A stretch of 17,552 nt of DNA from positions 1 to 17,552 of the forward strand of contig WKLE02002847.1 of NCBI GenBank assembly GCA_014885115.2, read 5' to 3'. Source of the stretch: Asterionellopsis glacialis (lineage: Eukaryota; Bacillariophyta; Plagiogrammaphyceae; Rhaphoneidales; Asterionellopsidaceae). Under the pieces are notes generated by a model. That model saw only the letters and a program-made list of their open reading frames with translations. It was not told the origin of the DNA and did not search any database. Positions 17,280 to 17,552 of the stretch are shown in pieces. Numbering within the stretch: position 1 is the stretch's first letter; the number at the start of each line of letters is the position of its first letter. Both the position numbers and the translations under genes were made by a program.

Positions 17280-17552
17280 TTATACAGCACCTGCCTGGAA
17301 ATCTTCCTCTGTGCTTCAAAGTGTATCACTTGTAATGTATTTTCCACCTCATTCAAAAGAGTCCTTTTACTGAGATGTTATTGAAAAATATTTTTTATTC
17401 AATAAAATTTCATGAATGACTTTCACAAGATTGTTTTAAAATACTTCCTCCATTAATCGATAATTTTCCATGGAGTTATTACTAGCTTTGTGAATCTTGC
17501 GTAGAGCCTAGTACATACTGTACGGTACGGTACATAACCAAATAGAATCCTT

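Larger units (their letters stand above)
16477..17533. promoter_or_regulatory. GTAC-rich palindromic cluster upstream of RluA copy 2
   Basis: By eye I count 24 GTAC sites here: 13 between 16477 and 16822 and 11 between 17025 and 17533. About four are expected by chance in this length. Many sit in larger palindromes or in GGTAC/GTACC doublets, including two GTACCTGGTA copies. By contrast the 3-kb channel gene has about five. GTAC is the core of the copper-response element bound by SBP-domain CRR1 in green algae, but I have no evidence for such a factor here. Confidence 0.4.
16254..17552. other. Gene-free flank upstream of RluA copy 2
   Basis: I find no credible gene in these 1.3 kb; the small frames lack motifs and overlap palindromes. 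The stretch is packed with GTAC tetranucleotides and short inverted repeats, and has a G9 run (16709-16717). It probably contains the RluA copy 2 promoter and perhaps the promoter of a gene beyond the window. Confidence 0.5.

Noticed and set aside
1..17552. Search for tRNA, rRNA, CRISPR arrays, transposase or integrase genes and viral genes
   Set aside because: I saw no cloverleaf, regular spaced repeat, transposase motif or viral protein; short palindromes alone do not support a mobile element.

Overview
The window looks like nuclear DNA of a photosynthetic stramenopile, most likely a diatom; I cannot name the species. Short spliceosomal introns (84-306 bp, GT-AG) interrupt three of the seven gene models. 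Genes are densely packed on both strands. Several predicted proteins start with a signal peptide ending in an A|F cleavage motif (AFAP/AFVP), the bipartite plastid-targeting signal of diatoms and other algae with red-lineage secondary plastids.

Layout. (1) 280-3255 (+): five-exon two-pore cation channel with two six-helix domains and an EF-hand linker. (2) 3658-5028 (-): bestrophin-like chloride/bicarbonate channel, probably plastidial. (3) 5625-7307 (+): HCF101-type P-loop Fe-S scaffold with plastid presequence, divergent from the bestrophin gene across a 596-bp promoter carrying a perfect TGACGTCA element. (4) 7777-9018 (+): RibD-type deaminase that lacks the reductase domain and instead ends in a CRM/YhbY-like segment. 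(5) 9126-10522 (-): RluA-family pseudouridine-synthase-like protein, three exons, plastid presequence. (6) 12273-13907 (+): orphan 544-aa protein with a probable NLS and an S/T-P-rich tail. (7) 14879-16253 (-): a paralogue of gene 5 with the same intron phases and identical lengths of exons 2 and 3.

How they relate. At least four genes, perhaps five, encode likely plastid proteins (anion transport, PSI Fe-S assembly, flavin synthesis, RNA modification or binding). No operon logic is expected in a eukaryote. The clearest functional link is the shared promoter of the bestrophin and HCF101 genes.

Most notable: both RluA-like paralogues have HRLG in place of the HRLD catalytic motif; the RibD-CRM fusion; and GTAC-rich, palindrome-rich upstream regions of both RluA-like genes that share the 10-mer GTACCTGGTA. 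I saw no tRNA, rRNA, CRISPR array or intact transposon. All intron boundaries are my own reading from splice consensus and protein continuity.
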